64,000 nucleotides of DNA from Rhodobium orientis (GTDB lineage Bacteria; Pseudomonadota; Alphaproteobacteria; Rhizobiales; Rhodobiaceae). Under the pieces are notes generated by a model. It saw only the letters and a list, made by a program, of their open reading frames with translations, did not search any database and was not told where the DNA came from. The first letter of the stretch is position 1. Every line of letters starts with the position of its first letter. Position numbers and translations under genes: made by a program. Where the stretch lies: NCBI RefSeq assembly GCF_003258835.1, contig NZ_NPEV01000005.1, positions 1 to 64,000 of the forward strand, read 5' to 3'. Positions 1 through 8,654 of the stretch are shown here, in pieces.

Positions 1-569
1 GCCGCCGCAACCGCCGCAACCGCTCCGACAAGGACGAGGCACGTGCCTCCGACGACGACGAGAACCGGCAGGACAGTTCCGACCAGGACGGCAACGATCA
101 GGACAACCCGGACGCCGATGACGATGAGGGCGGCGACAGCCGGCCGGTCGCCGAGGCTTCCGACGTCGGTCAGGGTTCCGGGGAGGCCGGTGACACAGAG
201 GTTCGCGACGCCCCGGAGGCGCCCGTTGCCGCAAATGACGACGACACGTCCGGTCCGGATGAGGTCGCCGGCGACGCGTCCGTTGCCGAGGAGACTTCGG
301 AAGCGCCGGATGCCGGCGAGGCCGAGCCCGTTCGCGCCGAGGAGGCCGAAGACGTGCCGGCCGCCGAAGCACCGTCAGAGGACGACGATGCTGCTGAGGG
401 CGAGGAAGACGACACCACGCCCGTGGCGGCGTCCGCTGACGGCGACGGAGAGACTGGCGAGACCCCTGGCGAGACCCCTGGCGAGACGCCGTCCGATGAA
501 ACGGACGACGACGAGGGCGAGGGCGGGACAAAGCGGTCCGGCTGGTGGCAGCGCCGCTCGTTCTTCTGA
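1..569 (+). CDS. rne: Ribonuclease E, C-terminal tail (5' truncated by window edge)
   Basis: The reading frame is open from base 3 to the stop at 567-569, with no start in the window, so this is the 3' end of a longer gene. It begins with an Arg/Asn-rich segment and passes into a very acidic, Asp/Glu/Ala-rich, probably disordered stretch of about 170 residues. It ends in KRSGWWQRRSFF. An Arg-rich then acidic tail closing with a basic-aromatic GWW...FF motif is what I recognise from alphaproteobacterial RNase E, the endonuclease that scaffolds the RNA degradosome. The nearby amiC, mrcA and prfB genes are its usual neighbours in Hyphomicrobiales. The catalytic half is outside the window, so the call rests on the tail and on synteny. 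A 12-bp tandem repeat codes GETP copies near the end. Confidence 0.75.
   Translation, partial: RRNRRNRSDKDEARASDDDENRQDSSDQDGNDQDNPDADDDEGGDSRPVAEASDVGQGSGEAGDTEVRDAPEAPVAANDDDTSGPDEVAGDASVAEETSEAPDAGEAEPVRAEEAEDVPAAEAPSEDDDAAEGEEDDTTPVAASADGDGETGETPGETPGETPSDETDDDEGEGGTKRSGWWQRRSFF
456..491 (+). repeat. 12-bp tandem repeat in the rne tail
   Basis: Three consecutive 12-bp units of GGCGAGACCCCT type (456-467, 468-479, and 480-491 with two changes) encode GETP-GETP-GETP. It is an in-frame microsatellite inside the disordered acidic tail, so copy-number change would alter only tail length. Confidence 0.9.
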
Positions 570-610
570 TCGCGTAAAGCGCTCAGGCGCCACGCGGGCT
601 TTACGGCGCA

Positions 611-636
611 TTCAACGCGGATGTTTCCGCGTTGAA
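611..636 (+). terminator. Hairpin after rne
   Basis: A perfect 10-bp inverted repeat (TTCAACGCGG / CCGCGTTGAA) with a 6-nt loop lies 42 bases after the rne stop, between rne and the convergent aminotransferase gene. No U tract follows on the plus strand, only an A-rich run. It may be a terminator or an mRNA 3'-end stabiliser. A second short inverted repeat (654-661 with 679-686) follows. Confidence 0.55.
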
Positions 637-731
637 CACGAAGAAAAAAGGTAAGGCGCCGGCGCGCTCTTGCGCTTGCGGCGCCTGACGGCGTCGAGGG
701 AGCCAAGGGCACGCAGGCGCACTGGCGCCGG

Positions 732-1895
732 CTATTTGAGCCAATTCTGGAGGCGGTCGCAGCCCTCTGCGATCGCCTCTGTCGTTCCGGCGAAGGAAAA
801 CCGCAGATAATTGTGGCCGCCAACCGGATCGAAATCGACGCCGGGCGATGCGGCGACGCCGGCCTCGAGCAGCATCTTTTGCGCGAAGTCCATGGAATCG
901 TTGGAGAACCGGCGCACGCTGCCATACACGTAAAAGGCGCCGTCGACGGGAAGCAGTTCGTCGAAGCCGATCTCGGGCAGCCGGTTCAGCAACAGCCGGC
1001 GGTTGGCGGCGTAGCCCTCCTTGATCGCCTCCAGCGCGTCGGTCGCGTCGAAGGCGGCGACCGCGGCGCGCTGCGACAGCTCCGGCACGGAGAGATAGAG
1101 GTTCTGGCCGAGGCGCTCGATCGGCCGCACCAGCCGCTCCGGCACCACCATCCAGCCGACCCGCCAGCCGGTCATGCAGTAGTATTTCGAAAAGCTGTTG
1201 ATGACGATGGCCTCGTCGGAAAGCGCCAGCGCCGTCTCCGCGCGGCCCTCATAGACGAGGCCGTGGTAGATCTCGTCGGAAATGAACCAGATGCCGAGCT
1301 CGCGGCAGACATCCGTCAGCGCCTTCAGGGCGTCGGGCTGGACCATGGTGCCGGTCGGGTTGGCGGGGCTGGCGACGAGAACGCCCTTCAGCGGCCTTTC
1401 GGCGTGGGCGGCGCGGATCATCTCCGGCGTCAGCGCCCAGCGGCTTTCCGCGGTCGTCTCGATCTCGACGGCCTCAAGGCCGAGGGCGGCGAGGATGTTG
1501 CGATAGGCCGGATAGCCGGGCGTCGGCAGCGCGACCCGGTCGCCGACGTCGAAGCCGGCGAGGAAGGCAAGGTTGAAGGCGGCCGACGACCCGGTGGTGA
1601 TGGCAATCCGGTCCACCGGCACGTCGATCCCGTAGGCGTCCCGGTAGTGGACCGCGATACGCTCGCGCAGCGGCAGGATGCCGAGGGCCTCGGTGTAGCG
1701 CACCTGGCCGATATCGAGGACCCGGCGGGCGGCTTCCAGGACCGGGGCCGGGGCCGGCGCGCCCGGCTGGCCGACCTCCATGTGGACGATCTTGCGTCCG
1801 GCGGCCTCCAGCGCGTTGGCCTTGGCCAGGACATCCATGGCGTGAAACGGTGCGACATTGCATCGCGAGGACGGGGCGGGGGCGTTGGCGGACAT
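732..1895 (-). CDS. PLP-dependent class I/II aminotransferase
   Basis: A fold-type I aminotransferase of 387 residues, related to aspartate and aromatic aminotransferases; the substrate cannot be told from sequence. Visible marks are the VGQPGAP segment near residue 41, the substrate-side ASPANPTG motif near 175, the SDEIYHGL segment near 206, and SFSKYY with the PLP Schiff-base lysine at K237, followed by GWRVGW. I chose the ATG at 1895 because AGGGA sits about 9 bases upstream and family members begin close to this point. An in-frame upstream ATG at 1964 would add 23 unconserved residues and would read through a run of nine G. The gene is convergent with rne and divergent from dsbA. Confidence 0.85.
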   Translation of the reverse strand: MSANAPAPSSRCNVAPFHAMDVLAKANALEAAGRKIVHMEVGQPGAPAPAPVLEAARRVLDIGQVRYTEALGILPLRERIAVHYRDAYGIDVPVDRIAITTGSSAAFNLAFLAGFDVGDRVALPTPGYPAYRNILAALGLEAVEIETTAESRWALTPEMIRAAHAERPLKGVLVASPANPTGTMVQPDALKALTDVCRELGIWFISDEIYHGLVYEGRAETALALSDEAIVINSFSKYYCMTGWRVGWMVVPERLVRPIERLGQNLYLSVPELSQRAAVAAFDATDALEAIKEGYAANRRLLLNRLPEIGFDELLPVDGAFYVYGSVRRFSNDSMDFAQKMLLEAGVAASPGVDFDPVGGHNYLRFSFAGTTEAIAEGCDRLQNWLK

Positions 1896-1936
1896 GGTGG
1901 AAGTCCCTGCGGCTTGCACGCATTCCCCGCTGAAAT

Positions 1937-1945
1937 GGGGGGGGG
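1937..1945. repeat. Poly-G tract (9 G)
   Basis: A run of nine G on the plus strand in the leader region of the minus-strand aminotransferase. It lies outside the coding region if translation starts at 1895. Confidence 0.9.
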
Positions 1946-2102
1946 CAAATGCGCTTGCGCTCAAGCAAAATTGAAGCTCTTGCCGATGCGGCGGGTTTTG
2001 GGCGGCCGCGCGCTGCCCTATAACCCGGCGCCAGGATCACATACCCGTTGCCGAGCGATGTGACAACGCAGGACCGGCGGCCCAACACTGGAGAACACCC
2101 AT

Positions 2103-2873
2103 ATGAACCGTCTCGTGCGCGCCGCCGCTGCCGGCGTCCTCACGCTTTCCCTCGTCGCCGGCGTTGCCTCCGTCCAGGCTGCCGACGAGGTGTCCGATGC
2201 GGAACGCAGCCGCATCGAGGGCGTCGTCAGGGATTATCTCCTGAAGAATCCGGAGATCGTCCAGGAAGCGCTGGTCGCCCTGGAAAAGAAGCAGGAGGAG
2301 GAGAAGGTCGCAAAGCGCAAGGAGATGATGTCTGAGAACAGCGGCGCGCTGTTCGATTCCCCGCGCCAGGTGGTCCTCGGCAATCCGGACGGCAAGATCA
2401 CCGTCGTGGAGTTCTTCGACTACAATTGCGGCGTCTGCCGGCGCGGCTACGGCGACATGATGAAGGTCCTGAAGGAGAACGACGACGTCAAGTTTGTCCT
2501 CAAGGAGTTCCCGATTCTCGGCCGGCCGTCCCAGGAGGCGGCGCGCGTCGCCATCGCGCTGCACCTCACCGATCCCGACAAGTATCTGGATTTCCACACC
2601 GCCATGTTCGCGCTGGAGGGCGGCGTCAACGAGGAAAAGGCGCTGATGGTCGCGGAGAACCTCGGCGCCGACATGGACGCGCTGAAGAAGAACATGGACA
2701 ACCCGGAGATCTTCAAGACGGTGGAAGAGGTCTATACGCTCGCCAACGGTCTGGGGCTCACCGGCACGCCGTCCTATGTCGTCGGCACCGAAGTGTTCGG
2801 CGGCCTGATCGGCTACGAGCAGATGTCGAAGGTGATCGCCTCCATGCGCGAGTGCGGCGAGACCTCCTGCTGA
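2103..2873 (+). CDS. DsbA-family periplasmic thiol oxidoreductase
   Basis: 256 residues with a typical Sec signal (basic MNRLVR, hydrophobic core, probable cleavage after VQA near residue 26). The mature part starts with a helical N-terminal region (about 27-85) of the kind seen in Com1/ScsC-like DsbA proteins. The thioredoxin domain follows, with active site C109-G-V-C112 and a cis-Pro loop TGTPSYVVG. Two further cysteines lie near the C-terminus (C251 and C256), which is less usual and could form a structural or relay disulfide. It probably oxidises or isomerises disulfides in secreted proteins. A GGAG ribosome site is placed 8 bases before the ATG. It precedes aroQ on the same strand but is separated by about 140 bases. 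Confidence 0.85.
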   Translation: MNRLVRAAAAGVLTLSLVAGVASVQAADEVSDAERSRIEGVVRDYLLKNPEIVQEALVALEKKQEEEKVAKRKEMMSENSGALFDSPRQVVLGNPDGKITVVEFFDYNCGVCRRGYGDMMKVLKENDDVKFVLKEFPILGRPSQEAARVAIALHLTDPDKYLDFHTAMFALEGGVNEEKALMVAENLGADMDALKKNMDNPEIFKTVEEVYTLANGLGLTGTPSYVVGTEVFGGLIGYEQMSKVIASMRECGETSC

Positions 2874-3015
2874 CGCCGGGGGCGCCTCCGGAAAACCCCT
2901 GCGGCAACCGTTTTCGCACCTGAGGCCGGCGGGGTCTTTCCCTCGTTCATGAGGTCCCCTATAAGAGCGGAGCTTCGTGGCGCGGTTCCGGCCGCGCCAC
3001 CGTTAAAGGCTGCTC

Positions 3016-3468
3016 ATGGCGATCTCGATCTATATCCTTAACGGTCCTAACCTGAACCGCCTCGGCACGCGCGAGCCGGAGATCTATGGCTCCACGACGC
3101 TTGCCGACATCGAGGCGGAATGCGCTCGCCGTGGCGACGCGCTCGGGATGGAGATCGACTTTCGCCAGAGCAACCACGAAGGCATGCTGGTCGACTGGAT
3201 CCACGAGGCAGGGGACGCCGCCAAGGGTCTGATCATCAATCCCGGTGCCTATTCGCACACCTCCATCGCCTTGCACGACGCCATTCAGTCGGTCACCCTG
3301 CCGGTGATCGAAGTCCATATCTCGAACATCTTTGCGCGGGAGAGCTTCCGCCATCACTCCTATGTCTCGCCGGTGGCGCGCGGAGTGATCTGCGGAATGG
3401 GGACGCTGGGATACGGGCTCGCACTTGAAGCGCTGGCCGGAATGGTCGGCGGGGCGCGATCGTCATAA
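3016..3468 (+). CDS. aroQ: 3-dehydroquinate dehydratase, type II
   Basis: 150 residues, the full length of the type II enzyme that dehydrates 3-dehydroquinate in the shikimate pathway as a dodecamer. The diagnostic N-terminal block [16 protein letters not shown] holds the catalytic Arg and Tyr on the mobile lid. The SNHEG and [12 protein letters not shown] blocks and the [14 protein letters not shown] block (catalytic His) follow in order, and the protein ends in the usual GYGLALEAL helix. It is followed 13 bases later by accB, forming the aroQ-accB-accC arrangement common in Hyphomicrobiales. Function is very secure. Confidence 0.96.
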   Translation: MAISIYILNGPNLNRLGTREPEIYGSTTLADIEAECARRGDALGMEIDFRQSNHEGMLVDWIHEAGDAAKGLIINPGAYSHTSIALHDAIQSVTLPVIEVHISNIFARESFRHHSYVSPVARGVICGMGTLGYGLALEALAGMVGGARSS

Positions 3469-3481
3469 CGGACAGGCTTAG

Positions 3482-3946
3482 ATGTCATCAAAAAAACACG
3501 CGATCAATCAGGACCTCATCCGCGAACTCGCTGCCCTTCTCAACGAGACGGAGCTGACCGAGATTGAGGTCGAGCAGGACAATCTGCGCATCCGCGTCGC
3601 CCGCCAGACCCAGGTCGCGACCGCCGTCGCTCCGGGGCCGATGATTGCGCCGGTCGGCATCACCTCGCCATCGGGCAAGGCCGGGCAGGGCGCCGACGAG
3701 TTCGCCGACCATCCGGGTGTCGTCACCTCGCCGATGGTCGGCACCGCCTACCGCTCTCCGGAGCCGGGCGGGGCGCCCTTCGTTTCCGTCGGCGATACGG
3801 TCACCGAGGGCCAGACCCTCCTGATCGTGGAGGCGATGAAGACCATGAACCAGATCCCGGCGCCGCGCGGCGGCGTCATCAAGTCGATTCTGGTCGAGGA
3901 CACCCAGCCGGTCGAGTACGGTGAGCCGCTGGTCATCATCGAGTGA
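3482..3946 (+). CDS. accB: Biotin carboxyl carrier protein of acetyl-CoA carboxylase
   Basis: 154 residues. An N-terminal helical region is followed by a Pro/Ala/Gly-rich linker (about 45-75) and the C-terminal biotinyl domain. The domain carries the biotin attachment sequence EAMKTM with the modified lysine at K120, preceded by the TSPMVGTAY strand. AccB carries CO2 on biotin between biotin carboxylase and carboxyltransferase in the first step of fatty acid synthesis. Its stop codon is 11 bases before the chosen accC start, so the two are co-translated. AMKT in place of the commoner AMKM is a known variant and not a defect. Confidence 0.96.
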   Translation: MSSKKHAINQDLIRELAALLNETELTEIEVEQDNLRIRVARQTQVATAVAPGPMIAPVGITSPSGKAGQGADEFADHPGVVTSPMVGTAYRSPEPGGAPFVSVGDTVTEGQTLLIVEAMKTMNQIPAPRGGVIKSILVEDTQPVEYGEPLVIIE

Positions 3947-3957
3947 GCGGCGCACCC

Positions 3958-5307
3958 ATGTTCTCAAAAATCCTGATTGCCAATCGCGGTGAGATCGCCC
4001 TTCGCGTCCTCAGGGCGTGCAAGGAACTCGGGATCGCGACCGTCGCGGTGCATTCCACCGCCGACGCCGACGCCATGCATGTGCGGCTTGCCGACGAGAG
4101 CGTGTGCATCGGCCCGCCCTCGGCCGCCGACAGCTATCTCAACATCCCGCAGCTTCTCGCGGCCTGCGAGATCACCGGTGCCGACGCCGTGCATCCGGGC
4201 TACGGCTTTCTGTCGGAGAACGCGCGCTTTGCCGACATCCTGAAGGCGCACAAGATCAATTTCATCGGCCCCTCCGGCGACCACATCCGGCTGATGGGCG
4301 ACAAGATCGAGGCCAAGAAGACGGCCGCAAAGCTCGGCATTCCGGTCGTTCCGGGATCCGACGGCGAGGTGCCGACGCTTGAGGATGCCCGCCGGGTCGC
4401 CAAGGAAATCGGCTATCCGGTGCTGATCAAGGCATCGGCCGGCGGCGGCGGGCGCGGCATGAAGATCGCCGAGACGCCCGACGACATCGAGATGGCATTC
4501 TCCACCGCGCGGGCCGAAGCGCGGGCGGCCTTCGGCAATGACGCCGTCTATCTGGAAAAATACCTCGCCAAGCCGCGCCACATCGAGTTCCAGGTGCTGG
4601 GCGACGGTCGCGGCAACGCCATCCATCTCGGCGAGCGAGACTGCTCGCTGCAGCGGCGCCACCAGAAGATCTGGGAAGAGGCGCCGTCGCCGGCGCTTAA
4701 CGAGGAAGCGCGCACGCGGATGGGCGAGATCGTCGCCAAGGCGGTCGGCGACCTCGGCTATGCCGGTGCCGGCACCATCGAATTCCTCTACGAGGACGGC
4801 GAGTTCTACTTCATCGAGATGAACACCCGCCTGCAGGTCGAACATCCGGTGACGGAGATGGTCACCCGCATCGACCTCGTCAACGAGCAGATCCGGGTCG
4901 CCTCGGGCGCCAACATCTCGTTCTCCCAGGAGGACGTGCTGCCGTCGGGCCATGCCATCGAGTGCCGGCTCAATGCGGAGGACCCGCGGACCTTTGCGCC
5001 GTCGCCGGGCAACATCACCTACTACCACCCGCCGGGCGGCCTCGGCGTCAGGGTCGATTCTGCCGTCTATCAGGGCTACACGATCCCGCCCTATTACGAC
5101 AGCCTGATCGGCAAGCTGATCGTCCATGGCCGCAACCGTGTCGAGTGCATGATGCGCTTGAAACGCTGTCTCGATGAGATCATTATCGACGGAATCAAGA
5201 CAACGCTGCCGCTGTTCCGCGACCTTGTGGACCATCAGGACATTGCCGACGGCATGTACGATATCCACTGGCTGGAACGATATCTTTCGCAACCGGAAGA
5301 TGCGTAG
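3958..5307 (+). CDS. accC: Biotin carboxylase subunit of acetyl-CoA carboxylase
   Basis: 449 residues, the normal length. It carboxylates AccB-bound biotin using ATP and bicarbonate. The N-terminal domain begins [13 protein letters not shown]. The ATP-grasp domain shows the Gly-rich loop [10 protein letters not shown], the HIEFQVLGD strand, [13 protein letters not shown] and the catalytic [14 protein letters not shown] block, followed by the C-terminal biotin carboxylase domain. I chose the ATG at 3958 because family members start [11 protein letters not shown]; a GTG at 3943, overlapping the accB stop, would add five residues. It is the last gene of aroQ-accB-accC, with aat 81 bases downstream. 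Confidence 0.96.
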   Translation: MFSKILIANRGEIALRVLRACKELGIATVAVHSTADADAMHVRLADESVCIGPPSAADSYLNIPQLLAACEITGADAVHPGYGFLSENARFADILKAHKINFIGPSGDHIRLMGDKIEAKKTAAKLGIPVVPGSDGEVPTLEDARRVAKEIGYPVLIKASAGGGGRGMKIAETPDDIEMAFSTARAEARAAFGNDAVYLEKYLAKPRHIEFQVLGDGRGNAIHLGERDCSLQRRHQKIWEEAPSPALNEEARTRMGEIVAKAVGDLGYAGAGTIEFLYEDGEFYFIEMNTRLQVEHPVTEMVTRIDLVNEQIRVASGANISFSQEDVLPSGHAIECRLNAEDPRTFAPSPGNITYYHPPGGLGVRVDSAVYQGYTIPPYYDSLIGKLIVHGRNRVECMMRLKRCLDEIIIDGIKTTLPLFRDLVDHQDIADGMYDIHWLERYLSQPEDA

Positions 5308-5388
5308 GGCGCGTTGACAGGGAGGCTCGCGGAATGCGGGCCCGGTCCGGCGGGATTGCGGCACTCGGGAATTCGGCAATAGCGGCTC

Positions 5389-6075
5389 ATGGCAGGTTCT
5401 GACGACGTCGTTCTGGAAATCACGCCGCAGGTCCTGCTGAAAGCCTATGCCTGCGGCATCTTCCCGATGGCCGAATCGGCCGAGGATCCGGGGCTCTACT
5501 GGATCGAGCCGGAACTGCGCGGCATCGTCCCGTTCGAGCGCATCCACGTCCCGAAAAGGCTGTCCCGCACCATCCGCCAGGAAATCTTCACCGTTCGCAT
5601 CGACAGTGATTTCGACGGCGTCATCGGCGGCTGCGCGGAATCGACGCCGGATCGCGGCAAGACCTGGATCAACGCCCGCATCCGCCGGCTCTACCAGGAG
5701 CTCTACGAGCTCGGCCACTGCCACAGCGTCGAGGCCTGGCGCGACGGGAGGCTGGTCGGCGGGCTCTACGGGGTGCGGCTCGGCAAGGCGTTCTTCGGCG
5801 AGAGCATGTTCTCGCGCGAGCGGGACGCCTCGAAGGTGGCGCTGGTGCACCTGATGGCGCGGCTGATCGCCGGCGGCTTCACGCTGCTCGACACCCAGTT
5901 CGTCACCGAACATCTGCGCCGCTTCGGCGCCGTGGAGATCCCGCGGCACGACTATCACGTGCTCCTGGAGGATTCCCTCAACGGCTTCGGCGACTTCTTC
6001 GCGCTCGACAGGGAAGCGGACGGCGCCGCCGTGCTCAAGGTGCTGGCGGACAAGGCGGGCCAGCGGCACCGGTAA
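5389..6075 (+). CDS. aat: Leucyl/phenylalanyl-tRNA-protein transferase
   Basis: 228 residues. The enzyme adds Leu or Phe from aminoacyl-tRNA to proteins with N-terminal Arg or Lys, marking them for ClpS/ClpAP in the N-degron pathway. The family signature [11 protein letters not shown] with a following [12 protein letters not shown] segment is present near residues 17-45. [11 protein letters not shown], the SVEAWRDG strand, and the [28 protein letters not shown] core also match. The GNAT-like C-terminal domain is complete. It follows accC on the same strand and is convergent with the DUF2155 gene. Confidence 0.94.
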   Translation: MAGSDDVVLEITPQVLLKAYACGIFPMAESAEDPGLYWIEPELRGIVPFERIHVPKRLSRTIRQEIFTVRIDSDFDGVIGGCAESTPDRGKTWINARIRRLYQELYELGHCHSVEAWRDGRLVGGLYGVRLGKAFFGESMFSRERDASKVALVHLMARLIAGGFTLLDTQFVTEHLRRFGAVEIPRHDYHVLLEDSLNGFGDFFALDREADGAAVLKVLADKAGQRHR

Positions 6076-6131
6076 CGGCGCCGGCGGTTGCCCGAAACAC
6101 TCTAACTTTTTGTTTTGACGCGCAGTCCTGT

Positions 6132-6156
6132 CCGAAAACCGGTCTCCGCTTTTCGG
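6132..6156. repeat. Interspersed palindrome in the aat/DUF2155 convergent gap
   Basis: CCGAAAA (6132-6138) pairs with TTTTCGG (6150-6156). The inner bases add a second stem CGG/CCG after one C-C mismatch, leaving a TCT loop. Sequence of this type (CCGAAAA-CCGG-CCGC-TTTTCGG) is a familiar intergenic palindrome in Hyphomicrobiales genomes. Its place between two convergent stops suits a bidirectional terminator. Confidence 0.6.
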
Positions 6157-6165
6157 GAATACGCT

Positions 6166-6855
6166 CTAATCGGTCAGATTGAGTTGCGGCAACGGCTGTT
6201 GCTCGAACTCCTGTTGCCCCAGCGGCGGCTGCTCGAACTCCTGCTGACCCAATGGCTGCTGGTCAAACTCCTGTTGCTCCAGCGGCTGGCGTCCGGTCGG
6301 CGGTTCGGGCTTGGGCTTGGGCACGTCCGTCGGGGCAGGGCCGTTATAGTCGCTGCCTTGCTCGGCATTCGCCGGCGTCAGCTCGGTCGCGCGATCCTCG
6401 GCATCGGACTTGGACGCCTCGGCGGCCGGGGTGCCCGGCGGCGGCGGCACGTTGCTCTTTTCCTTGCAGCCGGTCAGCCAGATGTCATAGACGGCGTGCT
6501 CGACGGCGTGCAGGCCCGGGCTGGAGGCGAACATCCAGCCGGTGAAGATGCGGCGCACCTTGTTGTCGAGGGTGATCTCGTCGATCTCCACGAAGGTCGT
6601 CGTGCGCGGCGCTTCGGACAGCGGCCGCGTGTAGCAGACCCGCGGGGTGACCTGCAGGGCGCCGAACTGCACCGTCTCGTCGATATAGACATCGAAGGAG
6701 ATGATGCGGCCGGTGATCTTGTCGAGGCCGGAAAAGACGGCGACCGGATTGGAGATCTTTTCCGCCTGGGCGCCGGCGGCGAACATGGCCGCGATCGCCG
6801 TTGCCAGAAGGGCAGGACGTAAGGCCCGGATCAGGCGGTCCTTGAGGAGAGACAT
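6166..6855 (-). CDS. DUF2155 exported protein with Gln-rich repeat tail
   Basis: 229 residues. An N-terminal signal peptide (hydrophobic 12-28, cleavage probably after AQA) precedes a domain of about 100 residues that matches my memory of DUF2155: VFSGLDKITGRI, then VTPRVCYTRPLSE, then RRIFTGWMFASSPGLHAVEHAVYDIWLTGC. The two Cys could form a disulfide. The rest is a low-complexity Pro/Ala/Gln tail ending in three 10-residue repeats of PLGQQEFEQQ type. DUF2155 proteins are periplasmic and alphaproteobacterial, often near murein genes, with no function known to me. A start at 6864 (MRL extension) is also possible. Divergent from amiC. Confidence 0.8.
   Translation of the reverse strand: MSLLKDRLIRALRPALLATAIAAMFAAGAQAEKISNPVAVFSGLDKITGRIISFDVYIDETVQFGALQVTPRVCYTRPLSEAPRTTTFVEIDEITLDNKVRRIFTGWMFASSPGLHAVEHAVYDIWLTGCKEKSNVPPPPGTPAAEASKSDAEDRATELTPANAEQGSDYNGPAPTDVPKPKPEPPTGRQPLEQQEFDQQPLGQQEFEQPPLGQQEFEQQPLPQLNLTD
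6196..6285 (-). repeat. Three 30-bp tandem repeats in the DUF2155 gene
   Basis: Three consecutive 30-bp units encode PLEQQEFDQQ, PLGQQEFEQP and PLGQQEFEQQ, and a fourth partial unit (PLPQ) leads to the stop. The units are nearly identical at DNA level, so slippage could change copy number without breaking the frame. Confidence 0.85.
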
Positions 6856-7036
6856 AAGCCGCATGCGATCGTTCGTTATGTTGGCCGCGTGGCGCTCGCG
6901 GCCGCGCCGCTGCGATGACAGGCAAAGGGTCGCACCAAGGCGCCGAAACCGGCGCGGGGCGCTCGTGGAAACGCGCCGACATATAGCTGACAGCGTCCTT
7001 TGAGGGCAATATCTCGACGACTTCGTCAATACCGGG

Positions 7037-7065
7037 TTAACCAAAGCAGTCCTATGTCTTATAGC
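7037..7065 (+). promoter_or_regulatory. Candidate promoter of amiC
   Basis: TTAACC (7037-7042), a 17-base spacer and TATAGC (7060-7065) lie 35 bases before the amiC start in the divergent gap with the DUF2155 gene. This is a moderate sigma-70-like match only. Confidence 0.35.
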
Positions 7066-7099
7066 TGACGCAGCAAGGGAGCCGCGAGACCGGGTCGCA

Positions 7100-8404
7100 A
7101 TGTTCCGCACACGCATCAAAGGCTTGATACGCACGCCGGAGGTTCTGGCGCTGGCATTTCTGGCGCTTTTCGCAGCCACGGCGCTCGCCGTCGGCAACGG
7201 CTCCGTGCTAGCCGCCGAGGCGGGCGAGATTGAGGCCAGGGCCGCCCGAATCGCGGGCGACGCCACCCGAACCCGTTTCGTCGTCGACCTGTCGGACGCC
7301 GTGGAGATCGCTCCCTTCGTGCTCGGCGATCCGCATCGAATCATCGTCGACCTGCCGAATGTACGCTTCTCGCTGCCGCCGGAGGCGGGCAAGGGCGGGC
7401 GCGGCCTGATCACCGGATGGCGCTACGGCAGCATCGCCCGCAACAAGGCCCGTATCGTCATCGATACCAAGGGCCCGGCGCTGATCGACAAGAGCTTCGT
7501 GTTGCCGAAGGTCGACGGCCAGCCGGCGCGCATGGTGCTCGACATCGTCACGGCGACCGAAGAAGCGTTTGCCGAGGAGGTGGCGCGCACCGCCAACGCG
7601 GCGCAGGCCGGTGCCGTGACCGCCGGCAAGGGCGACCGCCAGCCGATCCGCAACAAGGAGCGGACCCGTCCGCTGATCGTGCTCGATCCCGGCCATGGCG
7701 GCATCGATTCCGGCGCCGTCGGCAAGAAGGGCACGCTGGAAAAGGCCGTGGTGCTCGACTTCGCCAGCATCCTGAAACGGAAACTGGAAGAGACCGGCCG
7801 CTTCGAGGTCGCGTTGACGCGCTCCGACGACAGCTTCATCCCCTTGAAACAGCGGGTGGAAATCGCCCGCGGCCTGCACGCCGACCTGTTCGTGTCCGTG
7901 CACGCCGACTCGGTGCGCCAGGCCTATGTGCGCGGCGGCACCGTCTACACCCTTTCGGAGCGGGCCTCGGACCGGCTGTCCGCGCAGATCGCGCGCAACG
8001 AAAACCAGTCGGACATCCTCGCCGGCCTGGAGTTCGAGGAGGAGGCGGACGACGTCAGCGACATCCTCATCGACCTGACGCGCCGCGAGACCAAGAATTT
8101 CTCGGTCTATTTCGCCAATGCGCTGGTCGGCGAACTGCAGAGCGCGGTGAAGATGATCAACAATCCGCACCGCTCCGCCGGCTTCGTCGTGCTGAAGGCC
8201 GCCGACGTTCCCTCCGTCCTGGTGGAACTCGGCTACCTCTCCAACATGCACGACGAGAAGCTTTTGACATCCGACGAATGGCGGGGGCGGGCGGCTGATG
8301 CCATCACCGTGGCGATAACACGTTTTTTTGAGCCGCGAATCGCGCACCAGGATGCTGCGATAGACGGAAATTCGATAGCCGGTGTTGCGCCATCACAACA
8401 ATAG
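7100..8404 (+). CDS. amiC: N-acetylmuramoyl-L-alanine amidase (AmiC type)
   Basis: 434 residues, periplasmic. The signal or anchor segment lies at about 12-38. An AMIN domain for septal/cell-wall targeting spans about 45-150, and a zinc Amidase_3 domain about 190-415. Zinc and catalytic residues are visible: H199 in DPGHGG, E214 in GTLEKAVVL, H268 in SVHAD and E376 in VLVELGYLSN. The enzyme cleaves the amide bond between MurNAc and the stem peptide, splitting the septum at cell division. The insertion at about 285-340, acidic around residues 312-321, fits the autoinhibitory helix of division amidases that is relieved by EnvC/NlpD-type activators. An M23 protein of that general type is encoded at 12.6 kb. 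Followed by mrcA. Confidence 0.93.
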   Translation: MFRTRIKGLIRTPEVLALAFLALFAATALAVGNGSVLAAEAGEIEARAARIAGDATRTRFVVDLSDAVEIAPFVLGDPHRIIVDLPNVRFSLPPEAGKGGRGLITGWRYGSIARNKARIVIDTKGPALIDKSFVLPKVDGQPARMVLDIVTATEEAFAEEVARTANAAQAGAVTAGKGDRQPIRNKERTRPLIVLDPGHGGIDSGAVGKKGTLEKAVVLDFASILKRKLEETGRFEVALTRSDDSFIPLKQRVEIARGLHADLFVSVHADSVRQAYVRGGTVYTLSERASDRLSAQIARNENQSDILAGLEFEEEADDVSDILIDLTRRETKNFSVYFANALVGELQSAVKMINNPHRSAGFVVLKAADVPSVLVELGYLSNMHDEKLLTSDEWRGRAADAITVAITRFFEPRIAHQDAAIDGNSIAGVAPSQQ

Positions 8405-8471
8405 TGCCACAGCATCACCACAGACTTGTCGATATTGAGCGATAACGGCATTCGGGAATGGTGGTCGGTCG

Positions 8472-8501
8472 TTGACCGGTCGACCCCGGTGCTGAGACAA
8501 T
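8472..8501 (+). promoter_or_regulatory. Candidate promoter between amiC and mrcA
   Basis: TTGACC (8472-8477), an 18-base spacer and GACAAT (8496-8501), in the 250-base gap before mrcA. It is a reasonable but unproven sigma-70-like match. Nothing else stands out in this gap. Confidence 0.3.
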
Positions 8502-8654
8502 CAATGGCACCGGCGAACGGAGCGGTTGGATGGATCCGCCCGAACCGGCGACAGGCACCGTACCGCCACCCTTATTGAAACGGCCGAGAAACGGCGCCAC
8601 GGCGCCCGGGCGGCAAGCGACACGTACCAAGCGAGAATTACGGAAACCGGCGAT

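Noticed and set aside
456-491. CRISPR-like repeats
   Set aside because: The 12-bp units are directly adjacent with no spacers and are in frame in the rne tail. No CRISPR array or cas gene was seen anywhere in the window.
5314-5319. Perfect TTGACA upstream of aat as a promoter
   Set aside because: No acceptable -10 hexamer lies 15-19 bases downstream, where the sequence is GC-rich.
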